Source: a bacterium
Lineage (GTDB): Bacteria; Chloroflexota; Dormibacteria; Aeolococcales; Aeolococcaceae
DNA: 41,485 bases
Assembly: GCA_021847925.1 (NCBI GenBank)
Contig: JAJZNI010000091.1
Span: 1 to 41,485 of the forward strand
Reading direction: 5' to 3'
The notes under the pieces are model-generated. The model was not told where the DNA came from and searched no databases. It saw only the letters and a list, made by a program, of their open reading frames with translations. Numbering within the stretch: the stretch's first letter is position 1; every line of letters begins with the position of its first letter. Below, in pieces: positions 38,637-41,485 of this stretch. A program made the position numbers and the translations under genes.

Positions 38637-39911
38637 ATGACCACCACCCCCGCCTCGAGCGACGTCGCCGACCTGAGCCTCGCCGGTGAGGGCGACCGGC
38701 TGATCTCCTGGGCGGCCCGGGAGATGCCCGTCCTGCGCCTGATCCGCGAGCGCTTCGAGCGTGAGAAGCCTCTCCGGGGGCTGCGCCTCGGGGCCTGCCT
38801 GCACGTGACCAGCGAGACCGCCAACCTGGCCATCACGCTGCGTGCCGGAGGCGCCGACGTCCGCCTCTGCGCCAGCAACCCGCTCTCCACCCAGGACGCG
38901 GTGGCCGCCGCCCTCACCGCCGACCACGGGATCCCCACCTTCGCGGTGCGGGGCGAGGACAGCGTGCGCTACTTCGAGCACGTGAACGCCGTGCTGGACC
39001 ACCGCCCCCACCTCACCATGGACGATGGCGCCGACCTGGTCGCCGAGCTCCACAAGAGCCGGTCCGAGCTGATCCCCGAGGTGCTGGCCGGGACCGAGGA
39101 GACCACCACCGGCGTGATCCGCCTGCGGGCCATGGCGGCGGCCGGAGCCCTGCGCTTTCCCATCGTGGCCGTCAACGAGGCCATGACCAAGCACATGTTC
39201 GACAATCGCTACGGCACCGGGCAGAGCACCCTGGACGGTCTGATCCGTGCCACCAACGTGCTGATCGCCGGCAAGACCGTGGTGGTGTGCGGCTACGGGT
39301 GGTGCGGCCGCGGGCTCGCCCTGCGGGCCGCGGGACTGGGCGCCCACGTGGTGGTCACCGAGGTGAACCCGGTGCGCGCGCTGGAGGCGGTGATGGACGG
39401 CTACCGGGTGATGCCCCTCATCGAGGCGGCTCCCCAGGCCGATTTCGTGGTCACCGTCACCGGCGACATCAACGTCGTCGACCGCCACCACTTCGAGGCG
39501 ATGAAGGACGGCTGCATCGTCGCCAACAGCGGTCACTTCAACGACGAGATCAACCTGGCGGCGCTGGACGAGATGTCGACCGGCGTCGACCAGCCTCGTC
39601 CCAGCGTGGAGGCCTACCGGCTGCGCGACGGGCGGACGCTGCACGTCCTCGCCCAGGGGCGCCTGGTCAACCTCGCGGCGGCCGAGGGGCACCCCGCGGC
39701 CGTGATGGACATGTCCTTCGCCAACCAGGCGCTCTGCGCCGAGTACGTGGCCCGGCACCACGAGGAGCTCGAGCCCCGGGTCTACGACGTTCCCCTCGAC
39801 ATCGACGGCGAGGTGGCCGCTCTCAAGCTGCGCGCCATGGGGGTCGGCATCGACACCCTCACCGAGGAGCAGCGTCGCTACCTGGCCTCGTGGGAATCGG
39901 GCACGAGCTGA
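38637..39911 (+). CDS. ahcY: Adenosylhomocysteinase
   Basis: A 424-aa NAD-dependent enzyme that hydrolyses S-adenosylhomocysteine to homocysteine and adenosine. Blocks include [45 protein letters not shown], the NAD-binding [15 protein letters not shown] and NSGHFNDEI. The C-terminus ([19 protein letters not shown]) lacks the HYRY ending of the canonical type and matches the shorter archaeal/thermophile-like class. It would clear the SAH made by SAM-dependent enzymes such as the CFA-type methyltransferase across the divergent promoter. Confidence 0.96.
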   Translation: MTTTPASSDVADLSLAGEGDRLISWAAREMPVLRLIRERFEREKPLRGLRLGACLHVTSETANLAITLRAGGADVRLCASNPLSTQDAVAAALTADHGIPTFAVRGEDSVRYFEHVNAVLDHRPHLTMDDGADLVAELHKSRSELIPEVLAGTEETTTGVIRLRAMAAAGALRFPIVAVNEAMTKHMFDNRYGTGQSTLDGLIRATNVLIAGKTVVVCGYGWCGRGLALRAAGLGAHVVVTEVNPVRALEAVMDGYRVMPLIEAAPQADFVVTVTGDINVVDRHHFEAMKDGCIVANSGHFNDEINLAALDEMSTGVDQPRPSVEAYRLRDGRTLHVLAQGRLVNLAAAEGHPAAVMDMSFANQALCAEYVARHHEELEPRVYDVPLDIDGEVAALKLRAMGVGIDTLTEEQRRYLASWESGTS

Positions 39912-39960
39912 GCCACCGCGATACGGTGTGCGCCGAGGTGACCGCCAGAGGAGAGAAGCG

Positions 39961-41286
39961 TTGACGCCAGCCACCGGAGCCCTGCCCCCGTCCCCGCCCC
40001 AGCCCGGCATCACCACCCTGTCCAACGGGGTGACCCTGCTCAACGCCCCCTCGGCGAGCCGCAACGTCGGCGTGTTCCTGATCGTGCGCGCCGGGTCGCG
40101 CGACGAGACCGAGGAGACCGCCGGCCTCGCTCATTACCTGGAGCACATGTTCTTCAAGGGCACGGAGCGCCGGCCGACCACGCGCCAGATCACCCGCGAG
40201 ATCGACCGGCTCGGGGCGGCGACCAACGCCTACACCGACACCGAGGAGGTGGGCTACTACGCCGAGGGCCCCGCGACCGCGATGGTCCAGCTCGCCGACA
40301 TCATCTGCGACATGCTGAGCCGCCCCCTCTTCGCGGTCGAGGAGGTGGAGCGCGAGCGCAACGTGGTGCTCCAGGAGCTCTCCGCGCGCCTCGCCGACCC
40401 CGACGGATGGATCTGGGACCGCCTGGGCACGGTCACGTTCGGGGGCGGGCAGTCGCTCTCCTGGTCGGCGGCGGGCTTCCCGCGGGTCGTCGAGAGGGCC
40501 ACGCGCGACCAGCTCGTCGAGTATCACCGCGCCTTCTACGCTCCCACGGCGATGTGTCTCACCGTGGCCGGCGGGGCCAGCCTCGCGCCGGAGCAGGCGG
40601 AGACGCTCCTGCGGGACATCCCCAGCGCCGCGCCCCGGCCGCGCGAGGCGGCCCGCTGGGGGCAGGGCGAGCGATTCACCGGGAACGTGCGCCCGCTCAC
40701 CCCGAGCGAGGAGCCGCAGACCAAGATGGTCCTGGCCATCCCCGGGATCCCCTCCCTGGACGAGCAGCGGACGGCGCTCTCGGTCATGGCGTTCATCCTC
40801 GGGGGCGGGATGTCGTCCCGCCTCTTCCACACCGTGCGGGAGCGCAACGGCCTGGCCTATGCGATCTTCGCCCACCACGAGGCGCTGGAGGACGCCGGGG
40901 TCTTCGCCATCGCCACCGCGACCCGGCCGAAGGATGCGGCCAAGGCGGTGCGGCTCTCGTTCCGCGAGCTGCGCAAGCTCGCCGACCGGGGGGTGCCGCA
41001 GAGCGAGCTGGCCGCTGCGAAGTCGGCGATGATCGGGCGCATGCTCCGCTCCACCGAGACGGCCATGGCGAGCGCCCGCTTCTACGCCACCCGCTGGCGC
41101 TCCCGGCTTCCCCTCGAGACCCCCGACGAGCGCGCCGCGGCCGTGGCCCGGGTCGGCGCGGCGGAGGTGCAGGCCGTGGCCCGGCGGATCGCGGACGGCA
41201 TCGCCCAGGTCCGGCTCGCCTTCGTCGGCCCCGAGGAGCAGGGCGATGCCCTCATCCAGGCGGCCCTGGACGGCGGCGCGGCGTAG
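39961..41286 (+). CDS. M16-family zinc peptidase
   Basis: A 441-aa inverzincin of the processing-peptidase/PqqL-like family. The inverted zinc motif HXXEH is HYLEH (58-62), with the third ligand Glu in VVLQELSARLAD. The C-terminal M16C domain contains GGGMSSRLFHTVRERNGLAY, the R/Y block that contacts substrate. It is a single-module protein of the usual ~430 aa. The TTG start at 39961 is chosen because GGAG lies 7 nt upstream; GTG at 39928 would add 11 residues. The natural substrate is unknown. Confidence 0.93.
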   Translation: MTPATGALPPSPPQPGITTLSNGVTLLNAPSASRNVGVFLIVRAGSRDETEETAGLAHYLEHMFFKGTERRPTTRQITREIDRLGAATNAYTDTEEVGYYAEGPATAMVQLADIICDMLSRPLFAVEEVERERNVVLQELSARLADPDGWIWDRLGTVTFGGGQSLSWSAAGFPRVVERATRDQLVEYHRAFYAPTAMCLTVAGGASLAPEQAETLLRDIPSAAPRPREAARWGQGERFTGNVRPLTPSEEPQTKMVLAIPGIPSLDEQRTALSVMAFILGGGMSSRLFHTVRERNGLAYAIFAHHEALEDAGVFAIATATRPKDAAKAVRLSFRELRKLADRGVPQSELAAAKSAMIGRMLRSTETAMASARFYATRWRSRLPLETPDERAAAVARVGAAEVQAVARRIADGIAQVRLAFVGPEEQGDALIQAALDGGAA

Positions 41287-41287
41287 A

Positions 41288-41306
41288 GCCCGGGGGGGGG
41301 CCGGGC
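41288..41306 (+). terminator. Hairpin with G9 run after the M16 gene
   Basis: GCCCGG and CCGGGC pair around a loop of seven G (nine consecutive G in total), just after the stop. No T-tract. Confidence 0.35.
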
Positions 41307-41424
41307 CAGTCCTCCGACAGTTCGTCCGGCTGACCCGGCGGCTGGAGCTGGCTCAACGGGACCTCCCGGCCGGACTGGAGAAAATCCTCCCCAGGTAGGC
41401 GGTACCTGAGTATGATTTCCTTCC
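41307..41424. other. Intergenic region upstream of the last gene
   Basis: No gene seen. An imperfect hairpin (CTGGAG with CTCCCCAG around AAAATC, about 41374-41393) precedes a TATGAT box at 41411-41416. Confidence 0.4.
41411..41416 (+). promoter_or_regulatory. Leaderless-type -10 of the last gene
   Basis: TATGAT, 8 nt before the ATG at 41425. Confidence 0.5.
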
Positions 41425-41485
41425 ATGAGGACGGCAGGAGCCCCCGATCTCCGGGAGCAGCTGGGTGACACGTTCACCTACGGCG
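41425..41485 (+). CDS. 5' end of an unidentified gene, cut by the window edge
   Basis: An open frame of 20 codons begins MRTAGAPDLREQLGD and runs off the end. Support comes from the TATGAT box at the spacing seen for other genes here. It is too short to identify. Confidence 0.5.
   Translation, partial: MRTAGAPDLREQLGDTFTYG

Overview
The window is very GC-rich bacterial chromosome. It has dense, often overlapping genes, frequent GTG and TTG starts, and no mobile element or CRISPR array that I can see. The gene set (PyrR-controlled pyr operon, PyrK/PyrD class 1B pair, PPi-type phosphofructokinase, B12-dependent acyl-CoA mutase, Wzm/Wzt exporter) fits a high-GC bacterium such as an actinomycete or a Chloroflexota/Dormibacterota-like lineage. 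The sequence alone does not settle the phylum.

Layout. 1-4700 holds acyl-CoA metabolism: a thiolase 3' end and an acyl-CoA dehydrogenase around a TetR/CLC-channel pair. 5000-8200 holds a phosphofructokinase with PPi-type signature residues, then an Ada-AlkA fusion overlapping an Ogt methyltransferase (alkylation repair). 8170-11680 holds an ICMT-like membrane methyltransferase divergent from a MeaB chaperone plus an isobutyryl-CoA-mutase-like large subunit. 11650-15150 holds a secreted, anchored Ig-like protein and an orphan hybrid-sensor histidine kinase. 15190-24600 is the pyrimidine operon pyrB-pyrR-pyrC-carAB-pyrK-pyrD, in which consecutive genes overlap by 4 nt. Its leader carries a PyrR-binding motif, and carA and carB are fused into one 1503-codon gene. 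The operon ends inside an antisense tRNA-Lys(UUU) gene.

24670-31880 is mixed: PlsC acyltransferase, an acidic-linker protein, a GT2 membrane glycosyltransferase, an (alpha/alpha)6 glycosidase without a canonical start codon, a triple-repeat protein, TrpS and an aldo/keto reductase. 31920-37885 (minus strand) is a five-gene polysaccharide export operon: Wzm, Wzt, a cyclopropane-fatty-acid-synthase-type methyltransferase and two GT4 glycosyltransferases. 37995-41485 holds apt, ahcY, an M16 peptidase and the first 20 codons of a new gene.

Common themes. At least twelve transcription-unit starts show an ANNNT-type -10 hexamer only 6-10 nt before the start codon, which suggests widespread leaderless transcription. 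Convergent genes overlap at their 3' ends three times. The best candidates for something unusual are the single-chain glutamine-dependent carbamoyl-phosphate synthetase, the pyrD/tRNA-Lys antisense overlap, the triple-repeat protein and the lipid-type methyltransferase inside the polysaccharide exporter operon.
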